A stretch of DNA of 7,080 nt from Acidimicrobiales bacterium. Lineage in GTDB: Bacteria > Actinomycetota > Acidimicrobiia > Acidimicrobiales > Palsa-688. The stretch covers positions 1 through 7,080 of the forward strand of contig JASHVH010000340.1 of the NCBI GenBank assembly GCA_030039575.1, read 5' to 3'. This document shows positions 1 to 5,331 of this stretch, in pieces (positions within the stretch are counted from its first letter, which is position 1; each line of letters begins with the position of its first letter). A program made the translations under genes and the position numbers. The notes beneath the pieces are model-generated. The model made no database searches. It had not been told where the DNA came from and saw only the letters and a program-made list of their open reading frames with translations.

Positions 1-2
1 CA

Positions 3-1046
3 GTGGGCATGACAAAACCGGGGGACGTCGACCACCACACCCGGGTGCGCTGTTACCAGGCCGTCCTGAAGGGCTACCCCCACGCCACCGCCACCCTTTC
101 GCTGCTGCCCCTGGCCATGCGCATGGGCGGTCCCCGGGAGGCGGTCTGGCACGCCATCATCCGCAAGAACTACGGCGCCAGCCATTTCATCGTCGGCCGC
201 GACCATGCTGGGCCGGGAAAAGACTCCACCGGCGAGCCGTTTTACGGTCCCTACGACGCCCAGGCGCTCCTCGCCGAGCACGCCGACGAGCTCGGGATCG
301 GGGTGGTGCCCTTCCAGCAGATGGTCTTTGTCGAGGACCGAGACGAGTACATGCCCACTGACGAGGTGCCGTCGGGGGCAAGGGTCCTGGACATATCCGG
401 TACCGAGCTGCGGCGGCGGTTGGCGGAGGGGCGTGACATCCCCTCCTGGTTCACGTTCCCCGAGGTGGCCACCGAGCTCCGGCGTAGCTACCCGCCTCGC
501 TCCCATCAGGGGTTCACCGTCTTTTTCACCGGCCTGTCCGGCGCCGGCAAGTCCACCATCGCCAGTATCTTGCTCACCAAGTTGCTGGAGGAGGGGGGCC
601 GGCCCGTGACTCTGCTCGATGGCGACATCGTCCGCAAACACCTGTCCTCGGAGCTCGGCTTCTCCAAGGAGCACCGCGACATCAACATCCGCCGGATCGG
701 TTGGGTCGCCTCGGAGATCACCAAGAACGGTGGCATCGCCATCTGCGCCCCCATCGCGCCGTACGAGGCCGTCCGCCAGGAGGTGCGGGAGATGGTGGAG
801 CCGCTCGGCGGTTTCATCCTCGTGCACGTCTCGACTCCGATCGAGGTCTGCGAGCAGCGCGACCGCAAGGGCCTGTACGCCAAAGCCCGGGCCGGGATAG
901 TGAAGGAGTTCACCGGGGTTTCCGACCCCTATGAGGAGCCCGGCCACGCCGAGGTCCGCATCGACACCTCGAACGTGGGCGCCGAGGCGGCGGCCCAGCA
1001 CGTCATAGTGCACCTGCAGACCGAGGGTTACCTGGGCGCGTCCTGA
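3..1046 (+). CDS. sat-cysC: Bifunctional sulfate adenylyltransferase / adenylylsulfate kinase, 5'-truncated by the window
   Basis: This cytoplasmic enzyme activates sulfate in two steps: ATP + sulfate gives APS, then APS + ATP gives PAPS. About 347 residues are visible. Residues 1 to about 165 are the C-terminal part of ATP sulfurylase, with TKPGDVDHHTRVRCY near the start and the GRDHAGPG motif at 65-72. The QxRNP and first HxxH motifs expected upstream lie outside the window. Residues from about 170 to 347 are an APS kinase domain with P-loop GLSGAGKS (177-184), LDGDIVRKHL (205-214), the DINIRRIG helix (226-233) and FTGVSDPYEEP (303-313). The GTG at position 3 is most likely an internal valine and not the start, because the family conserves the sequence running across it (V-G-[ML]-T-K-P-G-D). 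The Sat-then-CysC order is the known bacterial fusion, and the reverse of animal PAPS synthase. No lesion is seen in the kinase domain. No functional link to the downstream amino-sugar genes is apparent. Confidence 0.95.
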   Translation: MGMTKPGDVDHHTRVRCYQAVLKGYPHATATLSLLPLAMRMGGPREAVWHAIIRKNYGASHFIVGRDHAGPGKDSTGEPFYGPYDAQALLAEHADELGIGVVPFQQMVFVEDRDEYMPTDEVPSGARVLDISGTELRRRLAEGRDIPSWFTFPEVATELRRSYPPRSHQGFTVFFTGLSGAGKSTIASILLTKLLEEGGRPVTLLDGDIVRKHLSSELGFSKEHRDINIRRIGWVASEITKNGGIAICAPIAPYEAVRQEVREMVEPLGGFILVHVSTPIEVCEQRDRKGLYAKARAGIVKEFTGVSDPYEEPGHAEVRIDTSNVGAEAAAQHVIVHLQTEGYLGAS

Positions 1047-1106
1047 CCGCCATGTCACTGCCAAAGGCAGCCGCCCGGCTTTGTCCCTGGCCCGCCACCC
1101 GTAAGT

Positions 1107-1196
1107 ATGGTGGCTCGCCCTCGAATTTCGGCCCCAAATCGAATTTCGGCCCCAAATCGAAGTTCGGCCCCAAAATCGAAGTTCGGCCTGTCATGA
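1107..1196 (+). promoter_or_regulatory. Putative 29-codon leader ORF made of repeat units
   Basis: An ATG at 1107, with a GTG directly after it, opens a 29-codon frame. It runs through the tandem repeats, encoding RISAPN twice and then RSSAPK, and ends with SKFGLS. Its TGA (1194-1196) overlaps the ATG of the next mini-ORF at 1193 as ATGA. The 18-base repeat period keeps the frame, so the peptide is itself repetitive. No convincing Shine-Dalgarno sequence precedes it, and there is no known homologue that I recognise. It may be a regulatory leader or only a by-product of repeat expansion; translation is unproven. Confidence 0.35.
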
Positions 1197-1213
1197 AGTT
1201 CGGCCCGCCATGA
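1193..1213 (+). promoter_or_regulatory. Mini-ORF 1 (MKFGPP-stop), ATGA-coupled
   Basis: ATG at 1193 encodes MKFGPP and stops at TGA 1211-1213. Its start overlaps the stop of the 29-codon leader frame, and its stop overlaps the ATG of the second mini-ORF at 1210, both as ATGA. The peptide matches the first four residues of the downstream oxidoreductase (MKFG). It ends in two prolines before the stop, a context known in bacteria to slow translation termination. The layout is seen directly in the sequence; whether it is translated is inference. Confidence 0.45.
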
Positions 1214-1230
1214 AGTTCGGCCCGCCATGA
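1210..1230 (+). promoter_or_regulatory. Mini-ORF 2 (MKFGPP-stop), ATGA-coupled to the oxidoreductase
   Basis: This is an exact second copy of the preceding mini-ORF, displaced by 17 bases and therefore in another frame. Its TGA (1228-1230) overlaps the true ATG at 1227. With no Shine-Dalgarno sequence visible for the oxidoreductase, termination and reinitiation here could be the main route to its translation. Equally, the three closely spaced ATGs in three frames could divert ribosomes and lower expression. Confidence 0.45.
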
Positions 1231-2126
1231 AGTTCGGTTTGGTGGGGACGGGTTATTGGGCGCGCCATGCCCAGGCACAAGCGCTGGCCACCGAGCCCAC
1301 CATCGACTTTGTCGGCGTCTGGGGACGCGATTTGGGCCGTGCCACCGAGGTGGCGTCCCCGCACGGCGTTCTCGCCTACGCCGACTACGACGCCTTCCTG
1401 GCGGACGTCGATGCCGTAGCCTTTTCGCTGGACCCTGACGCCCAGGCGGAGCTGGCCACGAGAGCGGCCGCCGCCGGGAAGCACCTCTTGTTGGAAAAAC
1501 CCGTCGCCACTTCGGTTGAAGCCGCGTTGCGACTGGAGTCGGCGGCCGAGCAGTCTGGCGTGTGTTCGGTTGTGTTCTTCACCCGTCGCTTTGAGGACAC
1601 CCATCGTAAATGGCTAGACGACCTCCAGCGAGAAGGGGGTTGGCGAGGGGCCTGGTCTTTGTGGATGGCAGATGGTTTGTCGCCCGGGAGCCCGTTCGAG
1701 TTTTCCGTGTGGCGGCGGGAAAAGGGGGCGCTTTGGGATATCGGGCCTCATGCTCTCTCGTTGCTGTGGCCTGTCCTCGGCCCCGTCACCGCGGTTAGCG
1801 CCGTTCGTGGCCAGCACGACCTCGTCCACCTCGTACTGGCTCACCAGAGTGGGGCCACCAGCACCGCGTCCCTGACTCTGACCGCTCCGGCTGCGGCCAC
1901 CTACAACGAGCTCACCTTTTGGGGCCCTTCGGGACGATCGACGATGCCGCCAAGCGAGATGTCGACTCAGGAAGCGCTACGCGTGGCTATACGGGAATTA
2001 GTCGACTGCGTTAAGCGCGGCGACCCTTCGCACCCGTGCGGTCTGGCGTTTGGGCGCCAGGTCGTCGAAGTGCTCGCGCTAGCCGATCGGCACGTTTCGT
2101 GGCATGGCGCACCCGGGGCGGAGTAG
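1227..2126 (+). CDS. Gfo/Idh/MocA-family NAD(P)-dependent oxidoreductase
   Basis: This 299-residue protein is predicted to be a cytoplasmic NAD(P)-dependent dehydrogenase acting on a sugar, inositol or sugar derivative. The N-terminal Rossmann fold has GLVGTGYWA (4-12), matching the GxGxxG-type loop. The conserved EKP motif is at 90-92 (LLLEKPVA). GALWDIGPH (167-175) fits the family's G-G/A-x-x-x-D-x-G-x-H catalytic-domain motif, with D171 and H175. The length is slightly short for the family (usually 320-390), with a compact C-terminal domain. The ATG at 1227 is chosen because MKFGLVGTG is the expected first strand; there is no Shine-Dalgarno sequence, only the repeat leader. It sits 113 bases before the SIS gene on the same strand, probably in one operon with the amino-sugar genes. 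The substrate cannot be read from the sequence; a pathway-specific sugar is inferred from neighbours. Confidence 0.9.
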   Translation: MKFGLVGTGYWARHAQAQALATEPTIDFVGVWGRDLGRATEVASPHGVLAYADYDAFLADVDAVAFSLDPDAQAELATRAAAAGKHLLLEKPVATSVEAALRLESAAEQSGVCSVVFFTRRFEDTHRKWLDDLQREGGWRGAWSLWMADGLSPGSPFEFSVWRREKGALWDIGPHALSLLWPVLGPVTAVSAVRGQHDLVHLVLAHQSGATSTASLTLTAPAAATYNELTFWGPSGRSTMPPSEMSTQEALRVAIRELVDCVKRGDPSHPCGLAFGRQVVEVLALADRHVSWHGAPGAE

Positions 2127-2160
2127 CGACGTGGCCTTCGCGGGGACGGTGTACGCTGAG

Positions 2161-2181
2161 CCTGCCACTACGCGTTGCAGG
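2161..2181 (+). other. Imperfect hairpin between the oxidoreductase and SIS genes
   Basis: CCTGC (2161-2165) pairs with GCAGG (2177-2181), and after one mismatch two more pairs (AC with GT) close on a TACGC loop. No U-run follows, so it does not look like a classical terminator. The stem is short enough to be coincidental in GC-rich DNA. The rest of the 2127-2239 gap shows an AAGAGG-like ribosome-binding sequence and no strong promoter. Confidence 0.25.
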
Positions 2182-2223
2182 ACTTCGTGAAATTCGTCGA
2201 GGACCGCCCACCGGTAAGTGAAA

Positions 2224-2229
2224 AAGAGG
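2224..2229 (+). promoter_or_regulatory. Ribosome-binding site of the SIS gene
   Basis: AAGAGG lies 10 bases before the ATG at 2240. It is one of only two purine-rich Shine-Dalgarno-like sequences found at gene starts in this window, and it supports the ATG at 2240 as the start. The overlapping ATGA at 2240-2243 may add translational coupling to the short frame upstream. Confidence 0.55.
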
Positions 2230-2239
2230 TACCCACCAC

Positions 2240-2977
2240 ATGACACCCAGCCAGCAGTACCTGCAGTCTTGCCGGGAGGTTTTGGAGCTCATCAGCAGCA
2301 CCCAATCAGAAGCAATCGACCAGGCGGCCGGCCTGATTGCCGAGCGGGTAGCGGGCGGAGGGATCGTCTACACGTTCGGTACCGGCCATTCCCACGAACT
2401 GGCCGAAGAAGTCGCTTACCGAGCGGGTGGCGTCGTGCCGGTGAGCCCGATCCTCGAGCCCAGCTTGACCGGGTCGACGGAAGTGTCCAAGAGCGAGTTC
2501 CTCGAGCGGCTCGAAGGCTTCGCGCCCCATATCCTCGACTATCACCACGTCGGCCAAGAGGACGTACTGATCATAATTTCCAACTCGGGCCGCAACGCCG
2601 TCCCGGTGGAAATGGCGATCGAAGCCAAGTCGCGAGGGATCCCGGTGCTGGCGGTAACCTCGCTGGCTTATTCGCGCGAAGTGTCATCCAGGCAGCCGGG
2701 CGGGAAGAAGCTCTATGAAGTCGCCGATATCGTGATGGATAACTGCACGCCCTACGGTGATGCCGTCGTCAACTTGCCGGGAGTGGCCCAACCCGTGGGC
2801 CCGTTGTCCACGGTCGCCGGGGCGGCTTTGCTGCACGCGGTCATGGTGGGAGTAGCCGAGCGTCTGGTCGGGAAGATGAGCCCGGTGCCCGTTTTCTGGA
2901 GCGGGAACCTCGACGGTGTCACGGATAAGAACCGCCAGATGATGGGCCCCTACCGCGCCCGGGTCCGTTTTTGGTGA
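2240..2977 (+). CDS. SIS-domain sugar-phosphate protein (UPF0309 / NagS-like)
   Basis: This is a 245-residue single-SIS-domain protein of the family often named 'sugar isomerase domain-containing protein' (UPF0309). The phosphosugar-binding signatures are FGTGHSH (46-52) and ISNSGRNAVP (113-122). The C-terminus carries VFWSGNLDG (218-226) followed by a DKN segment, typical of this family. No DNA-binding domain is attached, so it is not an RpiR-type regulator. Family members often neighbour nagA in actinobacteria. From memory, a Streptomyces member (NagS) has been reported to dehydrate GlcNAc-6-phosphate; I have not been able to check that it belongs to the same subfamily. Its position directly before nagA (35-base gap) supports a role on GlcNAc-6-phosphate or a related ester. 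Isomerase, dehydratase or etherase activity are all possible, and sequence alone does not choose. The length fits the family and no lesion is seen. Confidence 0.88.
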   Translation: MTPSQQYLQSCREVLELISSTQSEAIDQAAGLIAERVAGGGIVYTFGTGHSHELAEEVAYRAGGVVPVSPILEPSLTGSTEVSKSEFLERLEGFAPHILDYHHVGQEDVLIIISNSGRNAVPVEMAIEAKSRGIPVLAVTSLAYSREVSSRQPGGKKLYEVADIVMDNCTPYGDAVVNLPGVAQPVGPLSTVAGAALLHAVMVGVAERLVGKMSPVPVFWSGNLDGVTDKNRQMMGPYRARVRFW

Positions 2978-2980
2978 AAA

Positions 2981-3001
2981 CAGGCTCACATGCCTAGCCT
3001 G
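2981..3001 (+). other. Hairpin in the nagA leader
   Basis: CAGGCT (2981-2986) and AGCCTG (2996-3001) are a perfect 6-bp inverted repeat with a 9-base loop. The loop contains the ATG (2990) of a mini-ORF. It lies 12 bases before the nagA start and could affect ribosome access or be a protein-binding site. There is no U-run. The short stem makes this tentative. Confidence 0.3.
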
Positions 3002-3016
3002 AGTCTCGGGTTGTGA
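2990..3016 (+). promoter_or_regulatory. Mini-ORF (MPSLSLGL-stop) overlapping the nagA start
   Basis: ATG at 2990 reads eight codons (MPSLSLGL) to TGA at 3014-3016, which overlaps the nagA GTG at 3013 as GTGA. nagA has no good Shine-Dalgarno sequence, so reinitiation from this frame is a plausible start mechanism. Translation is unproven and such a frame can arise by chance. Confidence 0.3.
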
Positions 3017-4191
3017 CTCTCTTTCGGGGCGGCCGTGTAGTGACGCCCGGCGGCGTCCTGGACGACGCGTGGCTGGAGGTGGAAGACGGCAAGATCGGGC
3101 GCATCGGCCGCGGCACCGCACCGCCCGAGACGGTTGACCTTGGTGGAGAGTGGCTTTTGCCCGGTTTCATCGACCTCCACGTCCACGGCGGGGGAGGGCA
3201 CAACGCAGCCGAATCAGTTGCCGATATGGCCGGCGCCGTCGCGTTCCACCGCCGGCACGGTACTACGCGCACGCTGGTTTCGCTCAACGCCGCCCCTCCG
3301 GAGGCCCTGGCCCAACAGCTCCGCTGGGTGGCGAAGATGGTCGCCGCTGGTGCCGGGCCCGATGGCCACGTCGTCGGCGCTCACCTCGAGGGCCCCTTTC
3401 TGTCTGAGGTGCGCCGTGGTGCTCAGACCGCGGCGTACCTCCTGATGCCTGACCGTGACCTTTTCGCTAAGTTGGTCGAGGCGGCGAACGGGGCACTTCG
3501 CAGCGTCACCATCGCGCCGGAACTGCCCGGTGCCCTCGACGTAATTGGCGACATATTGGCCGCCGGAGCCGTCGCCGCCATCGGTCATACAGACGCCACG
3601 TACGCGCAAGCCAGTGCCGCCATCGATGCCGGTGCCAGCTTGGCCACCCACCTGTTCAACGGGATGCGGCCGGTGCACCACCGCGAGCCAGGTGCCGTCG
3701 GAGCGGCGCTCGTGTCGGGCCTCGCATGCGAAGTGATCAATGATGGCGTGCATGTACACCCGGCGATCACCACCGAGGTTGCCGGTGTCCCCCACCGTCT
3801 TGTCCTCATCACAGACGCAAACAAAGCCGCCGGGGCCGGTGACGGGGACTACCTTGTCGGTGGCCGTCATCTCCGGGTGGCCAACGGGCAGGTCAGGCTG
3901 GCCGGGACGGACACCCTGGCCGGCAGCTTGCTGACCATGGACACCGCGCTACGCCGGGCTGTGCGTGATAGCCATGTGCCCATCGAGGTCGCCTCGGCGG
4001 CGGCATCGGGCAACCCGGCCCGGGTGATCGGCATTGACGGCGAGTGCGGCTCGATCGCCGCCGGCCAGGCCGCCGACCTGGTTGTCCTCGACGCGGACCT
4101 GGTCGTCAAAGGGGTGTTGAGCGGCGGGTACTGGAGCAGCCCCGGCACAGGGTGGGATCCGCGTCCCGTCGGGCCTAGCCTCAAAGTGTGA
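3013..4191 (+). CDS. nagA: N-acetylglucosamine-6-phosphate deacetylase
   Basis: NagA hydrolyses GlcNAc-6-phosphate to glucosamine-6-phosphate and acetate in the cytoplasm, the committed step of GlcNAc catabolism and cell-wall amino-sugar recycling. The 392 residues match the family's usual length (about 380-400). They show the amidohydrolase-fold motifs in order: DLHVHGGGG (54-62), HLEGPF (124-129, metal-binding E126), GHTDAT (191-196, H192), THLFNGM (212-218, H213), NDGVHVH (243-249, substrate-binding H249 region), ITDA (266-269, catalytic D268) and LAGSLLTMD (302-310). The start is GTG 3013: the protein then begins with the typical small beta-sandwich strand (TLFRGGRVVTP) and no in-frame start lies closer to the previous gene. 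It is followed after 21 bases by the ROK kinase, indicating one transcript. No key residue is missing, so activity is expected. Confidence 0.96.
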   Translation: MTLFRGGRVVTPGGVLDDAWLEVEDGKIGRIGRGTAPPETVDLGGEWLLPGFIDLHVHGGGGHNAAESVADMAGAVAFHRRHGTTRTLVSLNAAPPEALAQQLRWVAKMVAAGAGPDGHVVGAHLEGPFLSEVRRGAQTAAYLLMPDRDLFAKLVEAANGALRSVTIAPELPGALDVIGDILAAGAVAAIGHTDATYAQASAAIDAGASLATHLFNGMRPVHHREPGAVGAALVSGLACEVINDGVHVHPAITTEVAGVPHRLVLITDANKAAGAGDGDYLVGGRHLRVANGQVRLAGTDTLAGSLLTMDTALRRAVRDSHVPIEVASAAASGNPARVIGIDGECGSIAAGQAADLVVLDADLVVKGVLSGGYWSSPGTGWDPRPVGPSLKV

Positions 4192-4212
4192 CGCAGTTCG
4201 ACCGGTTATCCG

Positions 4213-5220
4213 ATGCGGCCCCTTAGCGGCGATGGCGGGCGACGTCGTAAATGGGTCGGCGTCGATGTGGGCGGTACCAACGTGCGGGCCGGGTGCGTCG
4301 ACGACCAGGGGCAACTGTTCGGCTGGGTGTCCTACCCGCATGAAATGGCGATGGGCGACTTCGGTTGCATTGAAGCGGCCGCCAATCAGGCACTCGAGAC
4401 GGCTCGGACAACGTGGGCCGACGTAGGTGGGGTCGGGGTGGCCATCGCCGGCCTGGTTGACTCCTCTTCAGGCATTGTCCTCGATTCCGCCAACCTGGGT
4501 TGGCGTAGCCTGCCGCTGCAGGCCGAGCTCCAGCGGCGCCTGGGCGTGCCGGTGACTATCGAGAACGACGTCTGCGCCTCTGCGCTGGCGGAACTAGCGG
4601 CCCAGCCGGGCGGGCGCGCCTGCCCGTGGCTGTTCGTTTCGGTTGGTACTGGTATAGGCGCGTGCTTGGTCCTCGACCCGGCTGATGGGCGGCTCCTGTG
4701 CTTGGACGTCGGCCACGTTGCCTTCGGAGGGGATGTCCTCCTCGGCGAGGGCCAAAAGCGCTGCCGCTGTGGCAAGTACGGCTGTCTGGAGACCGTGGCC
4801 TCCGGCGCCGCGTTTACGGCGGCGGCAAAAGCGCGTATTTCGCTTGAGCCCGGCCATCCCCTCCGCCCCCGCGTGGCCACCATTTCCGGGAAGGATGTTC
4901 TGGACAACGCTGTACAGGGAGACCGGATCTGTGTCGAGGTGCTCACTTCCGCCGGCCGCGCTTGTGGCCAGGCCGTGGCCAACCTGGTCAATTTGGTAAC
5001 GCCGGTCGCCGTCGGCCTGGCCGGCGGGATGATGTGCGCCGGCTCGCCCTACCTGGACGGTCTCTTGAACGTGGCCCGGAGCGAGGTCAAGCCGTGGCTG
5101 AGCGACATGTGCACTTTCGGCACCGCCATCCGCGGCGAAAAAGCCGGCGTCATTGGTGTCGCCGAATTGGCCAGGCGCCGGGTGGCTGTGTCATCAGCGG
5201 TAGTGGCCGGGCATGTTTAG
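4213..5220 (+). CDS. ROK-family sugar kinase (glucokinase / N-acetylhexosamine kinase type)
   Basis: This 335-residue ROK protein lacks an N-terminal helix-turn-helix, so it is a kinase rather than a ROK repressor. Visible motifs are the phosphate-1 loop DVGGTNVRAG (18-27), IENDVCASALAE (116-127) with catalytic D119, VGTGIGA (144-150), and the ROK zinc site: VGH (166-168) followed by CRCGKYGCLE (184-193). It should phosphorylate the 6-hydroxyl of a hexose or amino sugar using ATP. Candidates are glucose, GlcNAc and ManNAc; the genomic setting beside nagA favours an amino sugar, but this is inference. The residue before GH is valine (LDVGH), not the E-x-GH seen in many glucokinases, which may matter for specificity. 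The ATG at 4213 has no Shine-Dalgarno sequence. A GTG at 4188, overlapping the nagA stop as GTGA, opens a 12-codon frame into this start. Confidence 0.9.
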   Translation: MRPLSGDGGRRRKWVGVDVGGTNVRAGCVDDQGQLFGWVSYPHEMAMGDFGCIEAAANQALETARTTWADVGGVGVAIAGLVDSSSGIVLDSANLGWRSLPLQAELQRRLGVPVTIENDVCASALAELAAQPGGRACPWLFVSVGTGIGACLVLDPADGRLLCLDVGHVAFGGDVLLGEGQKRCRCGKYGCLETVASGAAFTAAAKARISLEPGHPLRPRVATISGKDVLDNAVQGDRICVEVLTSAGRACGQAVANLVNLVTPVAVGLAGGMMCAGSPYLDGLLNVARSEVKPWLSDMCTFGTAIRGEKAGVIGVAELARRRVAVSSAVVAGHV

Positions 5221-5221
5221 C

Positions 5222-5243
5222 GTGCCCTGGCTGACCAGGGCAC
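5222..5243 (+). terminator. Perfect 9-bp hairpin just after the ROK kinase
   Basis: GTGCCCTGG (5222-5230) and CCAGGGCAC (5235-5243) form a perfect GC-rich stem closing on a CTGA tetraloop, starting one base after the stop codon. No U-run follows. It could be a U-tract-less terminator, as described for high-GC bacteria, or an RNA-stabilising hairpin that sets different levels for the upstream and downstream parts of the operon. The remaining 5244-5327 sequence holds no gene; a short GGCC-GTTC-GGCC dyad sits at 5287-5298 and no clear promoter is seen. Confidence 0.55.
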
Positions 5244-5319
5244 CGCACCCGGGCGGATCGTTGTTACGGTCCAGACGCTCGTCGGGGGCCGTTCGGCCGG
5301 CGCAGGCACAGCCCCAAAG

Positions 5320-5331
5320 ATGAAGCCATGA
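5320..5331 (+). promoter_or_regulatory. Minimal ORF (MKP-stop) overlapping the next start
   Basis: ATG AAG CCA TGA at 5320-5331 is a three-codon frame. Its stop overlaps the BadF-type kinase ATG at 5328 as ATGA. No Shine-Dalgarno sequence is present for either ATG. It could be a minimal reinitiation element, or chance. Confidence 0.25.

Larger units (their letters stand above)
1121..1237. repeat. Degenerate 17-19 bp tandem repeat, seven units, the last being the start of the next gene
   Basis: Units begin at 1121, 1139, 1157, 1176, 1194, 1211 and 1228. The first two are identical (TCGAATTTCGGCCCCAAA). The third and fourth carry GAAGTTCGG in place of GAATTTCGG. The fifth and sixth are identical (TGAAGTTCGGCCCGCCA). 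The seventh is the beginning of the oxidoreductase gene (TGAAGTTCGG, after the A of its ATG). The shared core is GAA(G/T)TTCGG, within a short dyad of the form CGAAnTTCG in units 1-4. Units close to the gene match its start best and more distal ones diverge, as expected if the array grew by stepwise duplication of the start region. The rest of the 1047-1226 gap holds no gene I can support apart from the short frames listed separately. Confidence 0.9.
2160..2243 (+). pseudogene. Possible C-terminal remnant of a second Gfo/Idh oxidoreductase, or leader frame of the SIS gene
   Basis: After a TGA at 2157-2159, an open stretch encodes ALQDFVKFVEDRPPVSEKEV and ends at TGA 2241-2243, overlapping the SIS gene's ATG (2240) as ATGA. 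The pattern resembles the C-terminal helix of many Gfo/Idh proteins (x-L-x-D-F-V-x-x-V-x-x-x-R-P-P). It lies in the same frame as the preceding oxidoreductase, 11 codons past its stop. Possible starts are TTG 2175 or GTG 2187. It may be the relic of a deleted tandem paralogue or a short coupled leader. The match is only about 20 residues, so it could be chance. Confidence 0.3.

Noticed and set aside
1058..1086. Small hairpins (CTGCC-AAA-GGCAG and AGCC-GCCC-GGCT) followed by TTTGT after the sulfate-activation gene
   Set aside because: The stems are 4-5 bp, mutually overlapping and without a true U-run, so calling a terminator would be guesswork.
1081..1111. Promoter-like TTGTCC (1081) and TATGGT (1106) boxes before the repeat leader
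   Set aside because: The spacer would be 19 bases, and the -10 box would overlap the leader ATG at 1107. It is too weak to list as a promoter, although one is expected near here.
1107..1196. The repetitive RISAPN leader peptide as a RiPP or toxin precursor
   Set aside because: No modification enzyme, immunity or export gene is nearby, and the repeats are explained by DNA duplication of the downstream start.
1003..1278. Reverse-strand frame of 91 codons rich in GPNF/GPKF repeats
   Set aside because: Its repetitive part is just the reverse complement of the tandem repeat array, and its ends run antisense into two well-supported genes. No start context supports it.
3214..3870. Long reverse-strand frame (218 codons) opposite nagA
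   Set aside because: It is an antisense shadow of a strongly supported gene in GC-rich DNA, with no recognisable domain.
4232..4426. Alternative forward frame from ATG 4232 inside the ROK kinase gene
   Set aside because: The product lacks any motif, while the 4213 frame gives the ROK phosphate loop directly. It is a shadow frame.
5267..5278. Sequence CGGTCCAGACGC resembling a DasR (dre) operator core
   Set aside because: About 8 of 12 positions fit the remembered consensus TGGTCTAGACCA, and the outer palindrome is lost. No DasR-type regulator is in the window.
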